Source: an uncultured Methylococcaceae bacterium (GTDB lineage Bacteria; Pseudomonadota; Gammaproteobacteria; Methylococcales; Methylomonadaceae). Taken from it: a DNA stretch of 5,113 nucleotides. Shown here one piece after another: positions 1-5,113 of this stretch. Both the position numbers and the translations under genes were made by a program. How positions within the stretch are numbered: the stretch's first letter is position 1; every line of letters begins with the position of its first letter. Under the pieces are notes generated by a model, which was not told the DNA's origin, did no database searches, and worked only from the letters and a program-made list of their open reading frames with translations. The stretch covers positions 1-5,113 of the forward strand of contig CAIVAH010000028.1 of the NCBI GenBank assembly GCA_903903765.1, in the 5' to 3' direction.

Positions 1-21
1 CACCTCCCGCAGGGAGAGGGG
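1..21. repeat. GC-rich palindromic fragment at window edge
   Basis: A short GC-rich segment (16 of 21 bases G or C) sits in an otherwise AT-rich region. Its core is CTCCC (4-8), GCA loop, GGGAG (12-16), a 5-bp perfect hairpin, followed by AGGGG. The pattern resembles the right half of the CTCTCCC...GGGAGAGG intergenic palindromes (REP-like) found in many proteobacterial genomes. It is cut by the window edge, so its full length cannot be judged. It lies 33 bp beyond the yhbY stop codon. No poly-T run follows on either strand, so it is a poor intrinsic terminator. Calling it a dispersed repeat is inference. Confidence 0.35.
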
Positions 22-53
22 ATATAATGCTCAAGCTGTTTCGCGCCTGTTTT

Positions 54-320
54 TTACTTGCTGGGATTCAATCGGTAAATAACAGCGATTTGCCCTATTG
101 ATTGGATAAGTTCTGCGCCTGTTTCCGCACATAATTGTGTGCTAATTAACTTTCTGTCATCTCGTTCTGCACGTATTTTTATTTTGAGTAATTCATGCGT
201 GTTGAGAGCTTGATCAAGTTCGTTTAAAACCCCTGCGGTAAGTCCAGATTGACCAATCATAACGACAGGTTTTAGGGAGTGAGCATCGGCTCTAAGTTTT
301 TTTTTGTCCGCAGAGTTCAT
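54..320 (-). CDS. yhbY: YhbY family CRM-domain RNA-binding protein (50S assembly)
   Basis: This encodes an 88-residue single-domain protein of the CRM (YhbY/CRS1) family. The E. coli member associates with pre-50S ribosomal particles and is thought to bind rRNA during assembly. The N-terminal part carries the family signature: LKPVV at 16-20, then the GxxG RNA-binding loop GQSG at 23-26, followed by LTAGVLNEL. The middle has HELLKIKI, and the end has the IGQIAVIYR strand. At 88 residues it is slightly shorter than the 97-residue E. coli protein, but the whole CRM fold is covered; only a C-terminal tail is short. The ATG is preceded on the minus strand by AGGA (complement of 327-330) with 6-nt spacing, which supports this start. 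It is divergent from rlmE, another 50S maturation gene, a common gammaproteobacterial pairing. No clear promoter was found; the best -10-like hexamer lacks a -35. Confidence 0.93.
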   Translation of the reverse strand: MNSADKKKLRADAHSLKPVVMIGQSGLTAGVLNELDQALNTHELLKIKIRAERDDRKLISTQLCAETGAELIQSIGQIAVIYRLNPSK

Positions 321-364
321 TAATATTCCTATAAAAAAAGTACACTAACACTATACAACAATTT

Positions 365-982
365 ATGAGTCGAAGTAAGAGCAGTGGGCGATGGATGTCG
401 GAACATTTTGAAGATGAATATGTCAAAATGGCTCAGGCACAAGGTTATCGATCTCGCGCCGTTTTTAAATTAAAAGAAATACAAGAGAAGGATCATCTAA
501 TAAGGCCAGGTATTAATGTAGTGGATTTGGGAGCTGCTCCGGGTGGTTGGTCTCAATATGCTAGACAGTTATTGGCTAAAAAAGATAAATTGATTGCTTT
601 GGATATATTGCCTATGGATCCTTTAGACGGGGTGGATTTTATTCAAGGTGATTTTCGAGAGGATGAGGTTTTAGAGCAATTAAAAGGGGTATTAGAAGGC
701 TTACCTGTCAATTTAGTGATGTCAGATATGGCGCCTAATATGAGTGGAAATAAAGCGATTGATATGCCTAGATCAATATTTTTAGGAGAGTTAGCGTTGG
801 ATACAGCGCGAACTGTATTGACAAAAAATGGTGATTTTTTAGTTAAATTGTTTCATGGTGAAGGTTTCGAAGCCTTTTATAGTGATGTGCAAAGTTCGTT
901 TTCAAAAGTAGTGATAAGAAAACCAAAAGCCTCACGACCACGCAGTAATGAAGTATATATTTTAGCAAAAGGCTTTAAATAA
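365..982 (+). CDS. rlmE: 23S rRNA (uridine-2'-O-)-methyltransferase RlmE (FtsJ/RrmJ)
   Basis: This 205-residue enzyme is the SAM-dependent methyltransferase that 2'-O-methylates U2552 in the A-loop of 23S rRNA, late in 50S assembly. The Rossmann-type SAM motif VVDLGAAPGGWSQY lies at 52-65, with LDILPMDP at 79-86 and QGDF at 94-97. The K-D-K-E catalytic tetrad aligns as K35, D121 (in MSDMAPN), K161 (in VKLFHGEGF) and E196 (in SNEVYI), each three positions before its E. coli counterpart (K38, D124, K164, E199). Length matches the family (about 208). The ATG at 365 fits the conserved RW near residue 10. There is no other in-frame start upstream before a stop at 332-334. No Shine-Dalgarno sequence precedes it, so initiation may rely on a short or absent leader. 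In E. coli the gene is heat-induced and cotranscribed with ftsH; here no terminator separates the two, so readthrough into ftsH is likely. Confidence 0.97.
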   Translation: MSRSKSSGRWMSEHFEDEYVKMAQAQGYRSRAVFKLKEIQEKDHLIRPGINVVDLGAAPGGWSQYARQLLAKKDKLIALDILPMDPLDGVDFIQGDFREDEVLEQLKGVLEGLPVNLVMSDMAPNMSGNKAIDMPRSIFLGELALDTARTVLTKNGDFLVKLFHGEGFEAFYSDVQSSFSKVVIRKPKASRPRSNEVYILAKGFK

Positions 983-999
983 ACTTTTCGCTCCCATAT
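973..999 (+). promoter_or_regulatory. Candidate sigma-32 (heat-shock) promoter for ftsH
   Basis: CTTTAAA (973-979) matches 6 of 7 bases of the sigma-32 -35 consensus CTTGAAA. TCCCATAT (992-999) matches the -10 consensus CCCCATNT at every specified position except the first. Counting from CTTTAA, the spacer is 13 bp, within the accepted range. The -35 overlaps the last codons of rlmE and the -10 lies just past its stop. E. coli ftsH belongs to the RpoH regulon, which makes a heat-shock promoter here plausible. Its use is inferred from sequence alone. Confidence 0.5.
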
Positions 1000-1008
1000 A
1001 TACGCGTG

Positions 1009-1033
1009 ACTAGTAAATTTTTAGTTTACTGGT
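1009..1033 (+). other. Stem-loop in the rlmE-ftsH intergenic region
   Basis: ACTAGTAAA (1009-1017) can pair with TTTACTGGT (1025-1033), giving nine pairs with one G-T wobble around a 7-nt loop. It is AT-rich and is not followed by a T run (ATATTCAAA comes next), so it is not a standard terminator. It would lie near the 5' end of a transcript from the candidate sigma-32 promoter, or inside an rlmE-ftsH readthrough transcript, where it could be a processing site. The function is unknown. Confidence 0.4.
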
Positions 1034-1068
1034 ATATTCAAATAACGAAGATCAGGGAAGTTAAGTCC

Positions 1069-1077
1069 TGATATAAT
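1069..1077 (+). promoter_or_regulatory. Extended -10 sigma-70 promoter for ftsH
   Basis: TGATATAAT matches the extended -10 element (TGnTATAAT) perfectly. No good -35 lies 16-18 bp upstream, but extended -10 promoters can work without one. Transcription would start near 1084 and give a leader of about 39 nt before the GTG at 1123. A perfect 6-bp dyad, ATCAGG (1051-1056) and CCTGAT (1067-1072), overlaps the upstream edge of this element and could act as an operator. That role is speculative. Confidence 0.55.
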
Positions 1078-1111
1078 TGCAGTGTTTTTAATCCGAGAGT
1101 CTGTTTTGACT

Positions 1112-1117
1112 AGGGTG
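1112..1117 (+). promoter_or_regulatory. ftsH ribosome binding site
   Basis: AGGGTG is the only Shine-Dalgarno-like sequence ahead of ftsH. Its AGGG core ends 7 nt before the GTG at 1123. It lies 5 nt before an out-of-frame ATG at 1121 and 16 nt before the in-frame ATG at 1132. The spacing favours the GTG start, which also yields the MNDM N-terminus seen in FtsH of Pseudomonas-type bacteria. Confidence 0.6.
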
Positions 1118-1122
1118 TCTAT

Positions 1123-3048
1123 GTGAATGATATGGTAAAAAATGTAGTCTTGTGGGTCGTCGTCGCGGTGGTATTGATGACGCTATTTAATAATTTTGGC
1201 TCACAAGGTGAGAGAGCCGATTCATCGTTATCATACTCGCAATTCATTGAATCTGTGCGTGCTGGTCAAGTACAACAAGTAATGATAGACGAGCATGTCG
1301 TTAAAGGTAAAACCCAAAGCGGTCAATTATTTAGAACCTATGCGCCCAATGATCCGCATATGGTAGATGATTTATTAGCCAACAACGTAGATATTAAAGC
1401 AGTTCCGCCAGAACAGCCATCAATGCTAATGCAACTTTTAGTTTCATTTGGCCCCATGTTACTTCTAATAGGGGTGTGGGTGTTCTTTATGAGACAAATG
1501 CAAGGTGGTGCCGGTGGAAAAGGTGCCATGGGCTTTGGTAAAAGCAAAGCACGTATGCTTGAAGAAGATCAAATTAAAGTCACTTTTGCTGACGTGGCGG
1601 GTTGTGATGAGGCCAAAGAAGAAGTGGTTGAAATGGTCGACTTCTTAAGAGACCCAGCCAAGTATCAAAAATTAGGTGGAAAAATTCCCCGTGGTGCTTT
1701 AATGATTGGGCCTCCAGGCACAGGTAAAACGCTTTTGGCGCGTGCTATTGCCGGTGAAGCTAAAGTACCGTTTTTTACAATATCAGGTTCTGATTTCGTT
1801 GAAATGTTTGTCGGCGTGGGTGCATCTCGTGTGCGTGACATGTTTGAACAAGCTAAAAAACATGCGCCTTGCATTATTTTTATTGACGAAATTGATGCGG
1901 TTGGCCGTCAGCGTGGTGCCGGCTTAGGGGGTGGTAATGATGAGCGTGAGCAAACATTAAACCAGTTATTGGTTGAAATGGATGGTTTCGAAGGCAACGA
2001 AGGTATTATCGTAATTGCCGCCACTAATCGTCCAGATGTATTAGATAAAGCGTTATTAAGACCCGGACGTTTTGATCGCCAAGTGACTGTAGGATTGCCA
2101 GATGTTCGAGGTCGTGAGCAAATCTTAAATGTACACATGAAAAAAGTACCATCTGCTGACGATGTACAAGTTAAATACATTGCTCAAGGTACGCCTGGTT
2201 TCTCTGGTGCTGATTTGGCCAATTTAATTAACGAAGCAGCCTTATTTGCAGCAAGAATGAATAAACGCGTCGTTAACATGGCTGATTTAGAAAAAGCCAA
2301 AGATAAATTGATTATGGGTGCTGAGCGTCATTCCATGGTTATGAATGATAAAGAAAAGCAAATGACCGCTTATCACGAAGCAGGCCATGCCATTGTCGGT
2401 AAATTAGTACCTGAACATGATCCTGTTTATAAAGTAAGTATTATGCCTAGAGGTCGTGCTTTAGGTGTCACTATGTTTTTACCAGAGCGTGATCAATACA
2501 GTGCCAGTAAGCAAAAACTTGATAGTATGATTTCAAGTTTATATGGTGGTCGTATTGCCGAAGAAGTGGTGTTCGGTTGGGAACAAGTGAGTACTGGTGC
2601 ATCAAATGATATTGAGCGAGCAACTGAGCTTGCTAGAAATATGGTGACAAAATGGGGATTATCACAACGTTTAGGGCCCCTATCTTATAGTGAAGAAGAG
2701 GGTGAGGTATTTTTAGGTCGCTCAGTAACACAGCATAAAACAGTTGCTGAAGAAACATCTCACACGATTGATGAAGAAATTCGGTCTTTTATAGATAGAA
2801 ACTATGAGAGAGCAGAAAGGCTAATAAAAGAAAATATAGATATTTTGCATGCAATGGCTGCAGCGCTAATGAAATATGAAACGATTGACAAGTATCAAAT
2901 TGAAGATCTGATGGCTCGTAAACCAGTACGAGATCCTGAAGGTTGGGGGGATGATAAACCGCCACATGGCGACATAAAAGTTGATGATATCAAGGTCAAT
3001 GATGATGTTAAAAATGTTGATCTAACCAAGCCGGCCCAACAGAGTTAA
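1123..3048 (+). CDS. ftsH: ATP-dependent inner-membrane zinc metalloprotease FtsH
   Basis: This 641-residue AAA+ protease acts as a hexamer in the inner membrane, degrading misassembled membrane proteins and regulatory substrates such as LpxC and sigma-32. The first membrane helix is about residues 6-25, the periplasmic domain about 26-103, and the second helix about 104-123. In the AAA domain are Walker A GPPGTGKT (196-203), pore loop FVGVG (229-233), Walker B IIFIDE (251-256), and the second region of homology at 301-319 with arginine fingers R316 and R319. The protease domain has the zinc motif HEAGH (418-422) and the third ligand D496 in TGASNDI. Every expected catalytic residue is present, and the length matches E. 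coli (644). The start is taken as GTG 1123; ATG 1132 (residue 4) is the alternative. The C-terminal tail (about 612-641) is low-complexity and acidic, with a repeated [10 protein letters not shown] unit. The gene ends at a strong terminator. folP, the usual next gene, is absent. Confidence 0.98.
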   Translation: MNDMVKNVVLWVVVAVVLMTLFNNFGSQGERADSSLSYSQFIESVRAGQVQQVMIDEHVVKGKTQSGQLFRTYAPNDPHMVDDLLANNVDIKAVPPEQPSMLMQLLVSFGPMLLLIGVWVFFMRQMQGGAGGKGAMGFGKSKARMLEEDQIKVTFADVAGCDEAKEEVVEMVDFLRDPAKYQKLGGKIPRGALMIGPPGTGKTLLARAIAGEAKVPFFTISGSDFVEMFVGVGASRVRDMFEQAKKHAPCIIFIDEIDAVGRQRGAGLGGGNDEREQTLNQLLVEMDGFEGNEGIIVIAATNRPDVLDKALLRPGRFDRQVTVGLPDVRGREQILNVHMKKVPSADDVQVKYIAQGTPGFSGADLANLINEAALFAARMNKRVVNMADLEKAKDKLIMGAERHSMVMNDKEKQMTAYHEAGHAIVGKLVPEHDPVYKVSIMPRGRALGVTMFLPERDQYSASKQKLDSMISSLYGGRIAEEVVFGWEQVSTGASNDIERATELARNMVTKWGLSQRLGPLSYSEEEGEVFLGRSVTQHKTVAEETSHTIDEEIRSFIDRNYERAERLIKENIDILHAMAAALMKYETIDKYQIEDLMARKPVRDPEGWGDDKPPHGDIKVDDIKVNDDVKNVDLTKPAQQS

Positions 3049-3062
3049 ATCATAATATCTTT

Positions 3063-3093
3063 AAAAGGAGAGGCTAAAACCTCTCCTTTTTTT
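3063..3093 (+). terminator. Rho-independent terminator of ftsH
   Basis: A perfect 11-bp stem pairs AAAAGGAGAGG (3063-3073) with CCTCTCCTTTT (3080-3090) around the 6-nt loop CTAAAA. A run of seven T (3087-3093) overlaps and extends the right arm. It begins 15 bp after the ftsH stop codon. It should end the rlmE-ftsH transcript and separate it from glmM, so glmM probably needs its own promoter downstream. On the opposite strand the U tract is short, so it is mainly a rightward terminator. Confidence 0.93.
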
Positions 3094-3097
3094 ATGG

Positions 3098-3113
3098 GTG
3101 GTGATTTCACCAC
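3098..3113. other. Perfect inverted repeat upstream of glmM
   Basis: GTGGTGA (3098-3104) and TCACCAC (3107-3113) form a perfect 7-bp inverted repeat with a 2-bp centre. It starts 5 bp after the ftsH terminator T run and 67 bp before glmM. As RNA it would fold as a 6-bp hairpin with an ATTT loop and no T tract. As DNA it resembles a compact operator. It lies where a glmM promoter must be if the terminator is efficient, but no good -35/-10 pair is visible nearby; TGATAAAGA (3139-3147) is only a weak extended -10. Confidence 0.4.
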
Positions 3114-3164
3114 TAACAAATCGATATGAAAAATTTAGTGATAAAGATAGAGAGCGTTTAAATA

Positions 3165-4505
3165 ATGGCAAAAAAATATTTTGGCACTGATGGTATAAGA
3201 GGTAAAGTGGGTCAGGCACCTATAACCGCAGATTTTTTATTAAGGTTGGGTTGGGCTGCAGGACGAGTATTTGCTTCAGAAGGTCATGATTTTGTATTAG
3301 TAGGCAAAGATACCCGTATTTCAGGTTATATGTTTGAGTCAGCATTAGAGGCAGGTCTAACCGCAGCAGGCGTTAATACACATTTATTAGGTCCAATGCC
3401 AACTCCTGGTGTGGCCTATTTGACTAGAACTTTACGTGCTCAAGCGGGAATTGTGATTAGTGCCTCTCATAATCCTTATTACGACAATGGCGTAAAGTTC
3501 TTTTCTGTAGAGGGCACAAAATTGCCTGATGATATAGAAGAAAAGATTGAGTTTTATCTAGATTCGCCAATGACAACAGTTGAATCATCAGAATTAGGTA
3601 AAGCAAAAAGATTAGTCGATGCCGCAGGAAGATATATCGAATTTTGTAAAGCCAGTATCCCCACGCGCTATGATTTTAGTGAGATGAAAATCGTAGTAGA
3701 TTGCGCTAATGGTGCAACATATCATATTGCCCCTCACGTATTTAATGAGGTAGGGGCAGAGGTCATTGTGATGGGGACGCAACCCAATGGCATTAACATC
3801 AATGCAGAATGTGGCGCCACCAGTCCAGCAAAATTAGCTGAAATGGTATTAGATAATCAAGCTGATTTTGGTATTGCCTTAGATGGTGATGGTGACCGTT
3901 TAATTATGGTGGATCATAAAGGTGAAATTGTAGATGGGGATGAAATTATCTACATTATTGCCAAAGCTCGGCAAGACGCTGGTTTAATGTCAGGCCCAGT
4001 CGTTGGAACTTTAATGACCAATTTAGGCATGGAACATGGACTTAAAAGACTAGGGATTGATTTACTCAGAGCTAATGTGGGTGACCGTTATGTATTAGAG
4101 ATGATGAATGAACATAACAGTATCTTAGGCGGTGAAAACTCTGGGCATATTATTTGTTTAGATAAAACGACTACTGGTGATGGTATTATTGCGGCATTAC
4201 AAGTGATGGCTGAAATGCATGATTCTGGAAAGACTTTGCACGAACTTAAGTCGGGAATGCAAAAATATCCTCAGATTTTAATCAATATTAGAACTGCTGA
4301 AAAAGTAGATTTAGCAACTAACGAGTCTATTCAAACCGCTGTGCGAGTTATTGAAGAAAAATTGGGTGATAAGGGTAGGGTGTTACTCAGAGCGTCAGGA
4401 ACAGAGCCATTAATTAGAGTGATGGTTGAGGGGGAAGATGCTGATTTAGTTAATAAATATGCGCAGCAATTAGCTGAAGACGTTAAGACAGCAATAGGTG
4501 CTTGA
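3165..4505 (+). CDS. glmM: Phosphoglucosamine mutase GlmM
   Basis: This 446-residue cytosolic enzyme interconverts glucosamine-6-phosphate and glucosamine-1-phosphate. The product is acetylated and uridylated by GlmU to UDP-GlcNAc for peptidoglycan and LPS. It belongs to the alpha-D-phosphohexomutase family. Signatures in order: [10 protein letters not shown] near the N-terminus (4-13), the catalytic phosphoserine loop ISASHNP with S101, the magnesium loop DGDGDR (240-245; D240, D242, D244), the sugar-binding GGENSGH (322-328), and the phosphate-binding [12 protein letters not shown] (409-420). Length matches E. coli GlmM (445) and nothing is missing. The family is activated by phosphorylation of the active serine. 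The ATG at 3165 gives the standard N-terminus; its ribosome site is weak, an AGAGAG purine run (3149-3154) about 10 nt upstream. In E. coli folP lies between ftsH and glmM; here glmM is set apart from ftsH by a terminator. tpiA follows 57 bp later. Confidence 0.98.
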   Translation: MAKKYFGTDGIRGKVGQAPITADFLLRLGWAAGRVFASEGHDFVLVGKDTRISGYMFESALEAGLTAAGVNTHLLGPMPTPGVAYLTRTLRAQAGIVISASHNPYYDNGVKFFSVEGTKLPDDIEEKIEFYLDSPMTTVESSELGKAKRLVDAAGRYIEFCKASIPTRYDFSEMKIVVDCANGATYHIAPHVFNEVGAEVIVMGTQPNGININAECGATSPAKLAEMVLDNQADFGIALDGDGDRLIMVDHKGEIVDGDEIIYIIAKARQDAGLMSGPVVGTLMTNLGMEHGLKRLGIDLLRANVGDRYVLEMMNEHNSILGGENSGHIICLDKTTTGDGIIAALQVMAEMHDSGKTLHELKSGMQKYPQILINIRTAEKVDLATNESIQTAVRVIEEKLGDKGRVLLRASGTEPLIRVMVEGEDADLVNKYAQQLAEDVKTAIGA

Positions 4506-4530
4506 AATACAGCCTATTAGGCTATATCAT
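4502..4530 (+). promoter_or_regulatory. Candidate sigma-70 promoter for tpiA
   Basis: TTGAAA (4502-4507) matches the -35 consensus at 5 of 6 bases. TATCAT (4525-4530) matches the -10 at 5 of 6. The spacer is exactly 17 bp. The -35 overlaps the TGA stop codon of glmM. Transcription would start near 4537 and give a leader of about 26 nt that still contains the tpiA ribosome binding site. This suggests tpiA can be transcribed independently of glmM as well as by readthrough, since no terminator separates them. Confidence 0.55.
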
Positions 4531-4534
4531 AGGC
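4511..4534. other. Overlapping inverted repeats in the glmM-tpiA gap
   Basis: Two mutually exclusive dyads share one left arm. AGCCT (4511-4515) can pair with AGGCT (4519-4523) across a 3-nt loop. GCCTAT (4512-4517) can instead pair with ATAGGC (4529-4534) across 11 nt. The outer dyad spans the spacer and -10 of the tpiA promoter candidate. It could be an operator in DNA, or alternative hairpins in glmM-tpiA readthrough RNA. No T tract follows, so it is not a terminator. Function is unproven and short repeats like these can arise by chance. Confidence 0.35.
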
Positions 4535-4547
4535 GGTTTGATTATAT

Positions 4548-4554
4548 AGAGGAG
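4548..4554 (+). promoter_or_regulatory. tpiA ribosome binding site
   Basis: AGAGGAG lies 8 nt before the ATG at 4563 and is the strongest Shine-Dalgarno sequence in the window. It supports ATG 4563 over the in-frame TTG immediately before it (4560-4562), and ATG gives the family-typical N-terminus. Confidence 0.8.
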
Positions 4555-4562
4555 TAATTTTG

Positions 4563-5113
4563 ATGCGTCGGTCTCTGGTTGTTGGAAATTGGAAAATGAA
4601 TGGAAATCTTGCGAGTGCTCAATTACTTGCAAAAGGAATAATCGCTGGTTTAGGTTCAGCAGATGCGGATATCGCAGTTTGTGTTCCCTATGTTTATTTA
4701 CCTGCTATTAACGAATTAGTAAAAGATACAGCTTTAGGCTTAGGCTCACAAAATATTGCTGATAAAGCATCAGGTGCATACACCGGTGAAGTGTCAGCCT
4801 CAATGCTTAAAGAATTTAATACGCAATATGCCTTAGTTGGTCACTCAGAAAGACGCTCTTATTATGGCGACACAGATTCATCCGTTGCTGCACGCTATGT
4901 TCAAGCACAAGAACAAGGAATTATCCCTATCTTATGCGTAGGTGAAACTTTAGAACAACGTGAACAAGATCAAACTTTTGCTGTTATTAACGAGCAATTG
5001 GATGCGGTTCTGAATTTAGCGGGTGTTGAGTCGTTAAATAAAGCCGTTATCGCATATGAACCTGTTTGGGCAATTGGTACTGGTAAAACAGCGTCTGATG
5101 AGCAAGCACAAGA
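4563..5113 (+). CDS. tpiA: Triosephosphate isomerase TpiA (5' part, runs off window)
   Basis: The open frame from ATG 4563 has no stop before the right edge and encodes the first 183 residues of a protein usually about 250 long. Triosephosphate isomerase interconverts dihydroxyacetone phosphate and glyceraldehyde-3-phosphate in glycolysis and gluconeogenesis, in the cytosol as a dimer. The start MRRSLVVGNWKMNG contains the substrate-binding N9 and K11. The electrophilic histidine is H94 in VGHSERR (92-98). The catalytic base is E166 in AYEPVWAIGTGKTA (164-177), the family signature that runs into the mobile loop 6. The C-terminal phosphate-binding GGSV region lies outside the window. All visible active-site residues are intact, so the truncation is only the window edge. 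Position after glmM matches the Pseudomonas-type order glmM-tpiA-secG; secG would be expected next. Confidence 0.97.
   Translation, partial: MRRSLVVGNWKMNGNLASAQLLAKGIIAGLGSADADIAVCVPYVYLPAINELVKDTALGLGSQNIADKASGAYTGEVSASMLKEFNTQYALVGHSERRSYYGDTDSSVAARYVQAQEQGIIPILCVGETLEQREQDQTFAVINEQLDAVLNLAGVESLNKAVIAYEPVWAIGTGKTASDEQAQ

Noticed and set aside
23..28. Perfect TATAAT on the plus strand
   Set aside because: No TG extension, the -35 position falls off the window edge, and the next gene downstream is on the opposite strand.
43..124. Ten-base direct repeat GCGCCTGTTT at 43-52 and 115-124
   Set aside because: Several 10-mer pairs are expected by chance in 5 kb, and one copy is inside yhbY coding sequence.
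304..335. Possible rlmE promoter, TTGTCC (304-309) with TATAAA (330-335)
   Set aside because: The spacer is 20 bp and the -35 matches only 4 of 6; too weak to annotate.
1098..1111. Small hairpin AGTC-TGTTTT-GACT before the ftsH ribosome site
   Set aside because: Only 4 bp of stem, expected by chance.
1338..1547. Open frame antisense to ftsH (69 codons)
   Set aside because: It lies wholly inside the conserved ftsH coding region, has no recognisable domain and its proline/cysteine-rich translation looks like an antisense shadow.
1665..1874. Open frame antisense to the ftsH Walker A region (69 codons)
   Set aside because: It mirrors the conserved AAA domain; no independent coding evidence.
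1706..1927. Same-strand open frame inside ftsH (73 codons)
   Set aside because: It is a frame-shifted reading of the AAA domain with no family match; the ftsH frame is intact through it.
1908..2180. Open frame antisense to ftsH (90 codons)
   Set aside because: It covers the arginine-finger region of ftsH on the other strand and has no recognisable product.
4501..4530. Sigma-32 promoter reading of CTTGAAA (4501-4507) before tpiA
   Set aside because: The -35 is perfect but nothing like CCCCATNT lies 11-16 bp downstream; the sigma-70 reading fits better.

Overview
The window is an ordinary housekeeping stretch from a low-to-moderate GC gammaproteobacterium. That placement rests on gene content and order and on close protein matches to Escherichia and Pseudomonas family members recalled from memory; no search was run. 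From left to right it holds yhbY (minus strand), rlmE/ftsJ, ftsH, glmM and the 5' part of tpiA (all plus strand). The same core order (greA, yhbY, rlmE, ftsH, folP, glmM, tpiA, secG) is familiar from Pseudomonas-type genomes. AT-rich codon choice (frequent TTA Leu, AAA Lys, AGA Arg) points to an AT-leaning lineage, but I do not assign a genus.

Layout. Positions 1-53 hold a GC-rich palindromic fragment and no gene. yhbY (54-320) is read leftward and is divergent from rlmE (365-982), with only 44 bp between the start codons. A 140-bp gap with candidate promoters and two dyads leads into ftsH (1123-3048, GTG start). A strong intrinsic terminator (3063-3093) closes ftsH. After a further 71 bp with another dyad, glmM (3165-4505) begins. 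tpiA (4563 to beyond the right edge) follows after 57 bp, and its best promoter candidate overlaps the glmM stop codon.

How the genes fit together. YhbY and RlmE both act on the 50S ribosomal subunit: YhbY is an assembly-associated CRM-domain protein and RlmE is the 23S rRNA U2552 2'-O-methyltransferase. FtsH is the essential inner-membrane AAA+ zinc protease. GlmM makes glucosamine-1-phosphate for UDP-GlcNAc, which feeds peptidoglycan and LPS. In E. coli, FtsH also degrades LpxC and so controls flux from UDP-GlcNAc into lipid A. TpiA belongs to glycolysis/gluconeogenesis.

No undescribed system is visible. All five genes are standard, and all the key catalytic residues I could locate are present. 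The points worth a second look are the absence of folP between ftsH and glmM, the regulatory architecture around the ftsH and tpiA starts, an ATG-TGA start-stop overlapping the ftsH GTG start, and the lack of a Shine-Dalgarno site before rlmE.
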